Below are positions 9,613 through 18,754 of a DNA stretch of 64,000 nucleotides, one piece after another. How positions within the stretch are numbered: position 1 is the first letter of the stretch; the number at the start of each line of letters is the position of its first letter. The stretch is from Synergistaceae bacterium (GTDB lineage: Bacteria; Synergistota; Synergistia; Synergistales; Aminobacteriaceae). The stretch is from positions 54,833-118,832 of the forward strand of contig JAIRYN010000073.1 of the NCBI GenBank assembly GCA_031267575.1. The letters run 5' to 3'. Made by a program: the position numbers and the translations under genes. The notes beneath the pieces were generated by a model. It saw only the letters and a program-made list of their open reading frames with translations, made no database searches and was not told the origin of the DNA.

Positions 9613-11309
9613 CAGCGCTCACTTCCCTTACCTGTTACGGAACTTTTGTTTTTGCTTTTGTTTTTGCTTCCATCTTTGCTTCCATTTTTATTTTCATCCC
9701 TATTTTTGTCCCTGTTTTCATCCCTAGCGCCCGCCATGAGAACGCCAAATTCCTCCGGCAACGCTGCATGTGGCAAAATCCCCTCAATGCGCCCCTCATA
9801 GATAATGGCAATACGCCCGCAGATAGAACGCAGTTCTTCCAATTCGCTGGAAATCATAACAATGGTCGTTCCGTATTCGCTGTTGTATTTTTTAAGGGTC
9901 TCCAGCACGATGAGCTTGGCGCCTATGTCAATACCGCGTGTGGGCTCGGAGACGAAAAGGATGTCCGGTCGCAGAGCAAAAGCCTTGGCGAGACAGACTT
10001 TTTGCTGGTTGCCTCCGGAAAGGTTGCCCACGCGTTGACGAGGGCCGGTACATTTGATATCGAGCAGACGAATATATTCATTCGCTTGTTCGAACATTTC
10101 CTGATCCGAACGCCATTGAAAGAGTCCTCCCAAAATGGGTGTCAAAAATTTGTTATGCACCTGCATCGCTGAAAACGCGATATTCCAATCGATACCTTCG
10201 TCAAGCAGCAAACCAACGCCGCGGCGGTCTTCGGAAACAAAAGCCAGCCCCTGTTCAAGCGCCGCGTAGGGCGAACCCAAACGTATGGGTTTTCCGTGCA
10301 GCGTAACGGCGCCGCCCGCCGGCGACAGCCCCATGATGCCGTTGGGAATGCCGAGTTTTCCCTGACCAGCCAGTCCGCCAATGCCGAAAATTTCGCCCCT
10401 TTTTACAGAAAAGGTGACGTCGCGCACGGTTTCGCCGGGCATATCCACCCACAGCCGTTCCACTGACAGAGCCGGCGCTTCCTCTTCGCTCCTGTCCTTA
10501 TGCGTTTCAGCGGAGGCAACCCGTTCCTGAGTTTCAACTGAGCGCCCTACCATGAGTGAGGCGATTATCTTGACGGAACATCTCTCGGCGGGGAGTTCCT
10601 CGATTTTTTGACCGTCCCGCAGCACAACGACCCGGTCGCAAAGTTCCACAACCTCGCGAAGCCTGTGCGAGATAAAAATGATGGCAATCCCCTCGGCAGC
10701 CAGCAGGCGCAAGGACGAAAGCAACACCTCGGCTTCGCTCTCCGCCAGTACGGCGGTGGGTTCGTCGAGAACGATAAGCTTGACGTTGTCTCGGCAAAGC
10801 TCGCGAGCGATTTCCGTGAACTGTTTGTGCCCAACAGGCATTTCTTTGACGAGCATGGCGGGATCGAGCGCTACTCCGAGCTTGTTGATCGCCTTTTTTG
10901 AGCGCTCCGTCATCGTTTCACGGTCAAGCATACTGACACGCTGGCTGAAAATATCGGCTAGTACAGATTTGCGTAGCGACTCACGATTGAGGAGAATATT
11001 TTCCGTTGCCGTAAAACCTGGGATAAGTGAAAATTCCTGATGCACCATACCTATACCGGCATCGAGCGCGTCGAAAGGGTTTTTGAATTTGATTTCTTTA
11101 CCGTTCCACAGGATACTGCCCTCATAACCGCCTGTTTCATGTATTTCCGGCATGGAAAAGAGAATTTTCATGAGCGTGGTTTTGCCCGCGCCGTTCTCCC
11201 CCACAAGCCCGACGATTTGTCCTGCGGCCACATCAAAAGAAACATCGGACAACACTCGGTTGCCGTAAAACTGTTTGCCGATACCGCGCAGACTCAGAAT
11301 TGCGTCCAT
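9612..11309 (-). CDS. Tandem-ATPase ABC importer subunit (RbsA/MglA-like)
   Basis: A 565-residue protein with two nucleotide-binding domains. Domain 1 has Walker A GENGAGKTTLMK (residues about 36-47) and Walker B LIVLDEPTAVL. Domain 2 has a degenerate P-loop (GGLAGQGKLGIPNG, no GKS/T) and an intact signature LSGGNQQKVCLAKA, the normal asymmetry of RbsA-type ATPases. The last ~35 residues are a low-complexity Asp/Asn/Lys/Ser tail (DENRDKNRDENKNGSKDGSK...), encoded by slipped repeats of 6-12 bases at about 9635-9730; relatives usually lack this. It energises the two permeases downstream. Confidence 0.92.
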   Translation of the reverse strand: MDAILSLRGIGKQFYGNRVLSDVSFDVAAGQIVGLVGENGAGKTTLMKILFSMPEIHETGGYEGSILWNGKEIKFKNPFDALDAGIGMVHQEFSLIPGFTATENILLNRESLRKSVLADIFSQRVSMLDRETMTERSKKAINKLGVALDPAMLVKEMPVGHKQFTEIARELCRDNVKLIVLDEPTAVLAESEAEVLLSSLRLLAAEGIAIIFISHRLREVVELCDRVVVLRDGQKIEELPAERCSVKIIASLMVGRSVETQERVASAETHKDRSEEEAPALSVERLWVDMPGETVRDVTFSVKRGEIFGIGGLAGQGKLGIPNGIMGLSPAGGAVTLHGKPIRLGSPYAALEQGLAFVSEDRRGVGLLLDEGIDWNIAFSAMQVHNKFLTPILGGLFQWRSDQEMFEQANEYIRLLDIKCTGPRQRVGNLSGGNQQKVCLAKAFALRPDILFVSEPTRGIDIGAKLIVLETLKKYNSEYGTTIVMISSELEELRSICGRIAIIYEGRIEGILPHAALPEEFGVLMAGARDENRDKNRDENKNGSKDGSKNKSKNKSSVTGKGSER

Positions 11310-11443
11310 ATGCCGATTCTTCTTTCTTGATTTCTGACTTGATTTCTGATTTCTATTTATTTCTATTTCTTCTTTCTTAAATTTCTATTTCTTCTCTCTT
11401 AATTATATAGAGACGCGCGACCGTGCGTCTCTATACACCTTTG

Positions 11444-12670
11444 CTAGTTCAAGCCGGAAGAAATCTTGAGGTACTTCTCCGGCACGTCTATTGCGGCGGA
11501 ACCGATATAGCCTCTGCCGAAAATATAAGTGTCCTGAAGGAGTAGGACGTAGTTGTCGAGTTTCACTCCGGTAGTACCATCGACATAGTAGGAACCGCCC
11601 CATTTCGCGCCTGGCGTGTATTTGGAGAACGCCTTGAGGATGTCCTGCATATCCGTCATTTTGGAATTACCCTCGACAACGTTAATCGCGTGCTGTATCA
11701 GACCGGTTGTGGCGCAGAACGGGAAGGAATAAGACCAAGTGCCAAGACGGCCGCCGGCATTCTTAGCGACGAGAACGTCTTCGATTTTTTTCATGATGGC
11801 GGGGAAGTTACCCTGTTCATTCGAGAGGTCGATGCCGAGAGCGCCAGGGAAGCCAAGCAACGGTGAGGGCAGGCTGGCTTCGATGAACGTGCCACCGAAT
11901 TCCACGACTTGGCGGATAAGGGGCTCGGTATGAGCGTCGTTGGTGCAATAAAAGGACGCGTTCTTACCATACTTCTCCACCCACTTTGGAACATTTTCCA
12001 GTAAGTACTGTTGCGCGCCGACGACACCCACATCGCTTAATGGATCAGGCGCGGTTTCAAATACCCATTTGATGCCAAGATCGTTACAGACCTGCTCGAA
12101 AATCATTCGACGGCGAGTGAGAGTTTCGACGCTCATGTGCCGGGGAAAGGAGATATGCACAAAGGTATCGGCGCCCAATTGCTTGGCTGCCCAGATGACG
12201 CGGTATCCTACCGAGACGAAGTCGTTGCGCATAACGAGGTCGGCCACCTTACCTATGACCAGAGGGTCTTCCTGCGCCACACCGGCCAGCAGAAGAATAT
12301 CGGGCCGCATTTCGCGCACGCGGCGGAAGCCTTCGGTCGCTCCGGGAACGGCCTGGTTCATAACGATCGCTTTCACCATTGGGTCCGTGGCCAGAGAAAC
12401 GATTTGGGAGATGGTGGTTTCCTGTTCCGCGGCGAAGTTGTTGGGATACGTTACATGCTGAATCATGCCGCCGTCCTTGACGTCACCGTACTCAGCGATC
12501 ATTGCCTCCGCGCCACGGACTTCGTCCTCCCCCTGGTTCACCGTGCCGGTGACGACGCCGATGTGGAACTTGGCAGGAGTGGGAGCAGCCTGCGTCAGAG
12601 TGGCGCAAAAAACAACGATACACAGCGCCCAAAATAAACTCGCTACCCTATTACGTATACACATAAACAA
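11444..12670 (-). CDS. DUF3798 periplasmic substrate-binding protein
   Basis: A 408-residue exported protein. It has a signal peptide (residues about 1-28, cleavage near TQAAP) and then a two-lobed periplasmic-binding-like fold, starting KFHIGVVTGTVNQGEDEVRGAE, as in the DUF3798 family of Fusobacteria, Spirochaetota and Synergistota. It is first in the minus-strand operon, ahead of the ATPase, two permeases and the DUF6672 protein, so it should present the ligand to the permeases. The ~130-bp gap to the ATPase gene is AT-rich with slipped TTTCTATTTCTT units. The ligand is unknown; the divergently placed uxuA might hint at a sugar-acid or glycoside link, but this is weak. Confidence 0.85.
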   Translation of the reverse strand: MFMCIRNRVASLFWALCIVVFCATLTQAAPTPAKFHIGVVTGTVNQGEDEVRGAEAMIAEYGDVKDGGMIQHVTYPNNFAAEQETTISQIVSLATDPMVKAIVMNQAVPGATEGFRRVREMRPDILLLAGVAQEDPLVIGKVADLVMRNDFVSVGYRVIWAAKQLGADTFVHISFPRHMSVETLTRRRMIFEQVCNDLGIKWVFETAPDPLSDVGVVGAQQYLLENVPKWVEKYGKNASFYCTNDAHTEPLIRQVVEFGGTFIEASLPSPLLGFPGALGIDLSNEQGNFPAIMKKIEDVLVAKNAGGRLGTWSYSFPFCATTGLIQHAINVVEGNSKMTDMQDILKAFSKYTPGAKWGGSYYVDGTTGVKLDNYVLLLQDTYIFGRGYIGSAAIDVPEKYLKISSGLN

Positions 12671-12998
12671 ACCTCCTCAATATAATTTACTGGCAGTACT
12701 AGATAAAGTAGCATCATTTGACAAAAAATTTTGGGAAGCGATAGCGTAATCTATATTTTTTTATTTTTTTGAGCTAGTTTTTTGAGCTAATTTATAAATA
12801 GAATATCATATCGCGCTGATCGCGTCCAGCCGAGATGATGTGAAATTTGTAAACATTCAGCTTCGATCAATTCTTATGGGGAGCTTTTGATTGACTCGTG
12901 TATTATACTTAAGAAAATAATGAGGAAATAATGATTTGAAAAAGCATCAAATAAACGTTTGAACACGTTTTGATATGAAAGCGAGGTCGATTTGAACA
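12671..12998. promoter_or_regulatory. Divergent intergenic region between the ABC importer operon and uxuA
   Basis: This 328-bp AT-rich stretch must hold promoters for both directions. A TATACT-like -10 lies at about 12904, but I see no well-spaced -35 for it. A short direct repeat (TTTTTTGAGCTA) occurs near 12765-12790. I see no gene, terminator or clear operator. Confidence 0.4.
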
Positions 12999-14090
12999 AT
13001 GAAGATGATTTTGCGCTGGTTCCCCCACGGGGACGACAACACACCGCTCAAATACATCAAGCAAGTGCCTGGGGTATCCGGCGTAGCAGTGATGCTACCT
13101 AAGATACCAGTGGGCGAGGTCTGGCCCCTCGAAGCCATCACAGAAGTGCGCGACACTATCAACAAGGCCGGTCTCGAAATGGAAGTTATCGAATCCGTGA
13201 ACATCCACGAAGACATCAAAAAAGGCTTGCCAACCAGAGACCGATACATCGAAAACTACCAGTCGACGATACGCAATCTGGGACGCTCTGGAGTGAAATG
13301 TCTCTGCTACAACTTCATGCCGGTCATGGATTGGTTGCGGAGCGAACTGGCCCACGAACTGGCGGATGGCTCTTACGTCCTCGCCTATAGGGACGCGGAC
13401 ATCAAAGACCCGCGGGAGATCGCGGAATCCATACTGAGCGGTTCAAGCGGATACTCGATGCCCGGTTGGGAACCGGAGCGTATGCCCTCGATCATGGCGG
13501 ACATCGAGTATTACCAGAATGTCACTCAGGAAGAATATTGGGGTAATCTCAAATATTTTCTCGACGCGGTCGTTCCAGTGGCGAAGGAAAGTGAAGTGCG
13601 CATGGGAATACACCCGGACGACCCCCCGTGGGACCTTTTCGGCCTTCCAAAAGTCATTAACGGGCTCGCCAACATTCGAAAATTTCTTTCACTCCATGAT
13701 TCGGAGTACAATGGGCTTTCGATGTGCACAGGGAGCCTCGGGGCGAATCTCGCCAACGACATCCCTTCCATAGCGCGAGAGCTTGCCGAGAGAAACCGGC
13801 TGCCATTCGTGCATTTGCGAAACGTCAAGCACCACTCGGCGAAGGACTTCGATGAAAGCGCGCACCTGTCCCAGTGCGGGGACTTCGACATGTTCACCAT
13901 CGTGAAAGCCCTCTATGAGGAAGGATTCGATGGATATATCCGTCCTGACCACGGTAGGATGATATGGGGCGAACAAGGGCGCCCCGGCTACGGCCTCTAC
14001 GACAGGGCGCTCGGCGCCAACTACATCCTCGGCCTGTGGGAAGCCATCGATAAAATGGAATGTCGCAAAAGCGCAAAATCGTGGATCTGA
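12999..14090 (+). CDS. uxuA: Mannonate dehydratase
   Basis: A 363-residue UxuA-family TIM-barrel enzyme that dehydrates D-mannonate to 2-keto-3-deoxygluconate in hexuronate breakdown. Family landmarks: the start LRWFPHGDDNTPLKYIKQVP, VIESVNIHEDIKKGLP, CLCYNFMPVMDW, MGIHPDDPPWDLFGLP, the metal-ligand regions MCTGSLGAN and FVHLRNVK, and RPDHGRMIWGE near the end. Length is normal. It stands alone on the plus strand, with no uxaC, uxaB or kdgK nearby. Just after its stop is a 15-bp tandem duplication. The start is ATG 12999; GAGGT at about 12981 is slightly distant. Confidence 0.95.
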   Translation: MKMILRWFPHGDDNTPLKYIKQVPGVSGVAVMLPKIPVGEVWPLEAITEVRDTINKAGLEMEVIESVNIHEDIKKGLPTRDRYIENYQSTIRNLGRSGVKCLCYNFMPVMDWLRSELAHELADGSYVLAYRDADIKDPREIAESILSGSSGYSMPGWEPERMPSIMADIEYYQNVTQEEYWGNLKYFLDAVVPVAKESEVRMGIHPDDPPWDLFGLPKVINGLANIRKFLSLHDSEYNGLSMCTGSLGANLANDIPSIARELAERNRLPFVHLRNVKHHSAKDFDESAHLSQCGDFDMFTIVKALYEEGFDGYIRPDHGRMIWGEQGRPGYGLYDRALGANYILGLWEAIDKMECRKSAKSWI

Positions 14091-14092
14091 AG

Positions 14093-14122
14093 TTTGATCA
14101 ATAATCATTTGATCAATAATCA
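14093..14122 (+). repeat. 15-bp exact tandem duplication downstream of uxuA
   Basis: TTTGATCAATAATCA at 14093-14107 is repeated at 14108-14122, three bases after the uxuA stop. Confidence 0.95.
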
Positions 14123-14158
14123 TTTGAATTATTCGGTATAAGGACTGGGCGGAACCTC

Positions 14159-15118
14159 ATGCTTGAAGCGGTAAATTTATCGAAAGATTATGGTAAAAAT
14201 TTGGCCGTCGAAGACGTTACCTTCACGATAAAAGAGGGAGAGACCGTTGGGTTGATAGGCAAAAATGGCGCTGGTAAATCCACCGTTATGCGGATGCTAA
14301 CCGGCTACGTCGCGCCATCGCAGGGACATGTTCGCGTCTGTGGCGTTGATATGGCGTCAAATCACGCCGCCGCTGCCCGTCATATCGGGTACATGCCGGA
14401 ATTTCCGCCGCTGTACGCCGATTTGACCGTGGGAGAGCACCTCGTGTATGTGGCTTCTCTGCGTGGAATTCAAGGAAAGCCTGCCCGCGAGGAAATGGAA
14501 AGGGTCTGTAACATGGTGGGAATTTTGAACGTTCGATCTAGACTTGTAAAAAACCTCTCCAAAGGTTACCGCCAGCGTGTTGGTTTCGCGTCCGCGATGG
14601 TGGGCTCTCCCAAGTTCATGCTGCTGGACGAGCCCACTGCGGGATTGGATCCGCGCCAGATCGTGGAGATGCGGGAGTTGATCGCTTCCATGTCTGGCGC
14701 CGTGTCGTTCATGATTTCCTCCCATATCCTGCCGGATATTGCGTCCACGTGTTCGAGGATATTGATCCTGCACGACGGCCACGTGGTGGAGGACGGCGCG
14801 CCAGACGAGATCGCGCGCAGGCATTTCGACTTAGGCGCCGTAGAGGTGGAGACGAGCGGTTCCTCGAACGCTGCTCGTAAAATCTTGTACGATGTAGTAC
14901 CGGACGCTCTCGTCGTCGAGGAATGCCTACCCGGAGGAGTCACCCGTTTCAAAATATCGGGGCGAGTTTCGCGGGAACGGACGTCGGAGGACGGACTTGA
15001 ATTTCGGGCGCGTATCTTCGAGGCCTTTGCTCATGGCGGTGGCTGTAAAACGGCTCTGGTGACGCTGCGACAGTTGGAAAAGAGTCTGGAAGATATCTTC
15101 ATTGAGATAACGAGATAA
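14159..15118 (+). CDS. ABC-2 type transporter ATP-binding protein (GldA/CcmA-like)
   Basis: A 319-residue ATPase. Walker A is GLIGKNGAGKSTVMRM (about residues 33-48), the signature region is LSKGYRQRVGFASAM, and Walker B is FMLLDEPTAGLDP with the switch His in SSHILPD. A C-terminal domain (about 225-319) follows, as in GldA-like and other ABC-2 exporter ATPases. It is the first gene of a three-gene unit with a permease-GldG fusion and a DUF4340 protein, so it probably drives that complex. The signature has LSKGYRQ in place of LSGGQ, which is common in this family. Confidence 0.9.
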   Translation: MLEAVNLSKDYGKNLAVEDVTFTIKEGETVGLIGKNGAGKSTVMRMLTGYVAPSQGHVRVCGVDMASNHAAAARHIGYMPEFPPLYADLTVGEHLVYVASLRGIQGKPAREEMERVCNMVGILNVRSRLVKNLSKGYRQRVGFASAMVGSPKFMLLDEPTAGLDPRQIVEMRELIASMSGAVSFMISSHILPDIASTCSRILILHDGHVVEDGAPDEIARRHFDLGAVEVETSGSSNAARKILYDVVPDALVVEECLPGGVTRFKISGRVSRERTSEDGLEFRARIFEAFAHGGGCKTALVTLRQLEKSLEDIFIEITR

Positions 15119-15131
15119 CACGGCGCGTTTG

Positions 15132-17270
15132 ATGACCGGTACGTTTCAAAAAGAACTCAGGCTCTATTTTTCGACCGCTTCGGGATACGCCTTCTTCGCC
15201 GTCTTCATCGTGATTGCAGGCGCTCTTTTTATCGTTGCTAACCTGATGCCCGCCGACGGTGACATCAAGTCGTTTTTTTCGTCGTTCTTTCCATCCGTCA
15301 ATTTCATGATCCCGATACTTACCATGAGACTCTACGCCGAAGAGCGCAAGACGAGAACGGACGAGCTTCTGCTGACTTCCCCGGCTGGAGTGGCGGTGGT
15401 CGTTGTTGGGAAGTTTCTGGCGTCCTTGTTCGTGTTTGTCGCTTGTCTCGCCGTCTCCGCCGTCTTTCCTCTGATACTCGCTGGTTGCGGAGCGCCTCCG
15501 TCCGTCGAATCCGTTGGCGGGTACGTTGGTTTGGTTCTGCTTGCGTCGGCGCTGATCGCTGTGGGTCTCTTCATATCGACTTGCTCCGAAAACCAAATTG
15601 TGTCCGCCATCCTGACCTATGCCGTTTTCTTCGCCCTCCACCTGGCGAGTGGAGCCCGATCTCTGGCAGGCGGCGGAACACTGGGCGAGACCTTCTCGTT
15701 CTCTTTCTCCTTCTCGTTCTTCTCTTTGATCTTCTCTTTAATCTCCTCTTTGTCGCTGACGGGTCGTTTCATCCGGTTCGCCAACGGCCTATTCGATCCC
15801 TCCGGCGTTATTTTTTACTTTAGTGTCACGGTGTTTTTCTTGTATCTCTCCATCAGGCACATCGAGAGGGCGCGGATCGCCCCGGAGCGAAAGCACGCGA
15901 GTCGGACGATCTTCGCGCTGTCCGCGCTCCTCTTTATTCTGGTCAACTTATGTTCGTCCATTGCCGCCCAGAAGTTCGATCTCTCGATAGACATGACCGA
16001 GAACAGGCTATATGCGCTCTCACCCGCCGCGGTGCAGGCCGTGAACTCCCTCGCGTCTCCGATTACGGTAACGGTGGTCTCGGACGAGGAAAGTTTTCCC
16101 GATGTTTTGAGCGAGATGTTGAGACGCCTCTCCCGCGCGTCCCGTCACGTCGGCGTGCGGTACGCCGACCCCTACGAGAATCCGCTGTTGATCGACCATT
16201 ACCGCCAACTGGGGTATGCTCCCGACGTTTCGGATATTCTCGTCGAAGGAGAAAGGGGCATCCGGCTCATCAAATATGGGGACCTATTTCTCCGAAGAAA
16301 CGGGGATATTTACGGAATCCAGCTCGAACAACAATTGGTGAACGCCGCTCTGGCCGTTTCGTCAGGCACCAGCGGGACCCGGCGCAAAGCGGTCTTTACC
16401 TTCGGCCATGGGGAACGTTCCTCGTCCGCCCTGCGAAACTTGTTCTCCTCTAACGGTTTTAAATTGAAAGACATCTACGCCGGTTCTGGAATCGATGGAG
16501 ACGTGAATGTGGCGGTCATAGCCGGGCCCTCCAGAGATTTCACTCTAGAGGAACGGGAAGCGGTCGGAGCGTATCTCTCGAAAGGTGGAAAAATCATGGC
16601 GTTCATTGGGCCGGGGGAGTCGCCGTTCGTCAATCTAGGAGCTCTCCTTGCCGAATGGGGAATAGTGCTCATGGACGGAGTGATTGTCGAGGAACGCGCT
16701 TACGCGGCTGGTAGTCCAACAAACGTTATTCCGCGGTACGCCCCTCACGAGATTAATTTGTACTTCGCCAAAAACCCGTATTACGTCGTGATGCCCGTGC
16801 CTCGGGGGATCGAGGTAGACGGGGATAAGACGGGAATATATGGAACTCAGGCGCTTCTTTCCTCGACTTCCGATTCTTTTGTCGCGGGTATCGACGGGGA
16901 AAGCAAAGCCGGGCCGTTCTCCCTGGCGGCTCTCTCGGAGCGGAGCGTCGCGGGGGGCGCGCGGGCGGGCCTCTTTGTCGCGGGTTCCGTGGAGATGTAC
17001 GCGGACAATATCATGGAGACGCCCTCCTACGCCAACAACGGTTTTTTAGCCAGAACCCTAGAATATTTGATGAATTTAGTGAATGTAGCGGATTCGAACG
17101 CCCTGACAGGCGCTGCCGCCTTTTCCATACCTCCTAAGACTATCGCTCCTCCGGTAATAGCGGTCCCTCGGAGTGTGCTGACCGCGACAACCACCGTCTT
17201 CCTCTTCGTGCTTCCTCTGGTGGCCCTGTCTGGAGGGGCGCTGATTTGCGCGACGAGACGGCGCAGATGA
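15132..17270 (+). CDS. ABC-2 permease (GldF-like) fused to a GldG-like auxiliary domain
   Basis: A protein of about 712 residues. The first ~245 form an ABC-2 permease with about six membrane helices (GYAFFAVFIVIAGALFIVA, then RTDELLLTSPAGVAVVVVGKF). After another helix near 260-280 comes an extracytoplasmic GldG/ABC-type-uncharacterised domain (FDLSIDMTENRLYALSPAAV..., VFTFGHGERS, MAFIGPGESP), and a C-terminal helix near 690. In Bacteroidota GldF and GldG are separate proteins; here they are one chain. A Phe/Ser-rich stretch at about residues 188-206 is encoded by TTCTCGTTCTC slippage repeats. ATG 15132 is used; TTG 15129 is adjacent. The cargo is unknown; gliding is not implied. Confidence 0.85.
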   Translation: MTGTFQKELRLYFSTASGYAFFAVFIVIAGALFIVANLMPADGDIKSFFSSFFPSVNFMIPILTMRLYAEERKTRTDELLLTSPAGVAVVVVGKFLASLFVFVACLAVSAVFPLILAGCGAPPSVESVGGYVGLVLLASALIAVGLFISTCSENQIVSAILTYAVFFALHLASGARSLAGGGTLGETFSFSFSFSFFSLIFSLISSLSLTGRFIRFANGLFDPSGVIFYFSVTVFFLYLSIRHIERARIAPERKHASRTIFALSALLFILVNLCSSIAAQKFDLSIDMTENRLYALSPAAVQAVNSLASPITVTVVSDEESFPDVLSEMLRRLSRASRHVGVRYADPYENPLLIDHYRQLGYAPDVSDILVEGERGIRLIKYGDLFLRRNGDIYGIQLEQQLVNAALAVSSGTSGTRRKAVFTFGHGERSSSALRNLFSSNGFKLKDIYAGSGIDGDVNVAVIAGPSRDFTLEEREAVGAYLSKGGKIMAFIGPGESPFVNLGALLAEWGIVLMDGVIVEERAYAAGSPTNVIPRYAPHEINLYFAKNPYYVVMPVPRGIEVDGDKTGIYGTQALLSSTSDSFVAGIDGESKAGPFSLAALSERSVAGGARAGLFVAGSVEMYADNIMETPSYANNGFLARTLEYLMNLVNVADSNALTGAAAFSIPPKTIAPPVIAVPRSVLTATTTVFLFVLPLVALSGGALICATRRRR

Positions 17271-17295
17271 GAAAAATGCGATTGGGAAAAATGAG

Positions 17296-18675
17296 ATGAA
17301 GAAAACGACTCAATACTCCAGGATTTACGATAGTGACAGGAGGACGATCATTGCGTTATCATCCGCTTGCGCTTTGTTCGCGATTCTGGCCTTTCTGCTC
17401 GCGCGCTACGACCCCTACGACTACGACCCCTACGACATGGAAGAGAGCGCGACTCCTCTCGAGATAACCAAGATCGAGGTAATGGAGGTAACGGCCTTCC
17501 CGCCCTCGGAAATCGGCGCGATAGCGGTCACCAACGTGTTGACGTCCTATGGCCTCATGAACTATCCAACTGAAATAATGGTAATATCCAACGTTTCTGG
17601 AGACTGGAGCCAATCCGATTTGAGGGCTTTCGTCTACGCCGCCTGCCATTTGACGGCCTCCAGACGGCTGCCAGACGCGTCGCCAGCCGAATACCTCGGA
17701 TCAGGCACGGACAGCCCCCTGGCCAAAGTGACTCTCATCAAGTCAGACGGTACGAGGGTAAATTTTTCCATCCTGAGCCGGAACGAAACCAGTGGGGAAT
17801 ACTACCTTTTTTTCGAGGAGCAACAGATTCTCTGCATGATCACCGCCGCGGACGCTGAAATTTTTCTGCAAGATGAGCGTGCGTTTCTCTCCCATCCCAT
17901 CTTTCCGGCGATCAGTCTGGAGGACATTGGCCGAGTATCGGTGGTCTCCGTGGATTTTTTGAGACCGAGCGACGGGCGTGATTATACGGTGGAGCGCGTC
18001 GGAAACGCGTTCTTTGTCACCAGCCCGATATTGCGGAGAGTCTCGACGAGCGCCGTGATGGAGACGTTGCTACGCCCGTTGTCCTCTATACGCTCAAACT
18101 CCAACGAGCCTGAAAACGATCTGGAAGGCACCGGGTGGGATTTGCGCATTCTCATGGCCGCCGACGGAACGGAATACGCGGCAACGGTAGTTACGCGCGA
18201 CGGGCGCGTCGTTGTGAAAGACGAAAAATCTGGGAGAGCCTTCTCGTCGAAAACGGTCACGCGACCGGCGTTTTACGGCAGCTATATGTCGATTGTTGGA
18301 TCAAGGGCCGTTTACTATCCCGCCGGGGATGTGTCGCGGCTGCGTGTGGAGTGGGGAGAGAAGTCGTTTTCGGCGGATAGAGGCGAAAACTGGGAGAGTG
18401 GCGGGGATTCGGGCGCCAAAGCCATGCGGGTTTTAAGAGCGTTGAACGGCCTCGAAATTCTCTCCGTAGCAGTACCTCGAAGCCGGGAGGATATGAGAAA
18501 GGATTTGGAAGAAGATCTGTTCCGCGTTACGCTCGACTTGACATCTGGGGAGACGGACACGATAATTTTTGTTCTCGCGGACGCGGGCCTTCGTCACGTC
18601 GTAGTGAATGGAATTGCGAACTTCGCCACGTCCGAGGCCGCTTTCGAGCGTCTGAAAAACGCGACGTCGCATTGA
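17296..18675 (+). CDS. DUF4340-containing protein, partner of the Gld-like ABC system
   Basis: A 459-residue protein with one N-terminal membrane helix (about residues 14-36), a short acidic Tyr/Asp-Pro repeat (DPYDYDPYD), and a large extracytoplasmic region. Its organisation, position after a GldG-like gene and motifs such as FLRPSDGRDYTVERVGNAFFV fit DUF4340, which commonly accompanies ABC-2/GldG pairs. The role is unknown; it may extend the extracytoplasmic GldG assembly. The gene ends with its stop embedded in the -35 hexamer of the next promoter. Confidence 0.75.
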   Translation: MKKTTQYSRIYDSDRRTIIALSSACALFAILAFLLARYDPYDYDPYDMEESATPLEITKIEVMEVTAFPPSEIGAIAVTNVLTSYGLMNYPTEIMVISNVSGDWSQSDLRAFVYAACHLTASRRLPDASPAEYLGSGTDSPLAKVTLIKSDGTRVNFSILSRNETSGEYYLFFEEQQILCMITAADAEIFLQDERAFLSHPIFPAISLEDIGRVSVVSVDFLRPSDGRDYTVERVGNAFFVTSPILRRVSTSAVMETLLRPLSSIRSNSNEPENDLEGTGWDLRILMAADGTEYAATVVTRDGRVVVKDEKSGRAFSSKTVTRPAFYGSYMSIVGSRAVYYPAGDVSRLRVEWGEKSFSADRGENWESGGDSGAKAMRVLRALNGLEILSVAVPRSREDMRKDLEEDLFRVTLDLTSGETDTIIFVLADAGLRHVVVNGIANFATSEAAFERLKNATSH

Positions 18676-18699
18676 CATGCCGCAATGATGTGTTAATAT
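18672..18699 (+). promoter_or_regulatory. Sigma-70 type promoter for the first TRAP operon
   Basis: TTGACA at 18672-18677 and TAATAT at 18694-18699 are separated by 16 bp. The DUF4340 stop TGA (18673-18675) lies inside the -35 box. A strong AGGAGG precedes the dctP ATG at 18755. Confidence 0.65.
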
Positions 18700-18754
18700 T
18701 TAAAGTGTCTCAAATAGCTGATCTTAACTTAAAGAACTCAGGAGGGAATGACTA

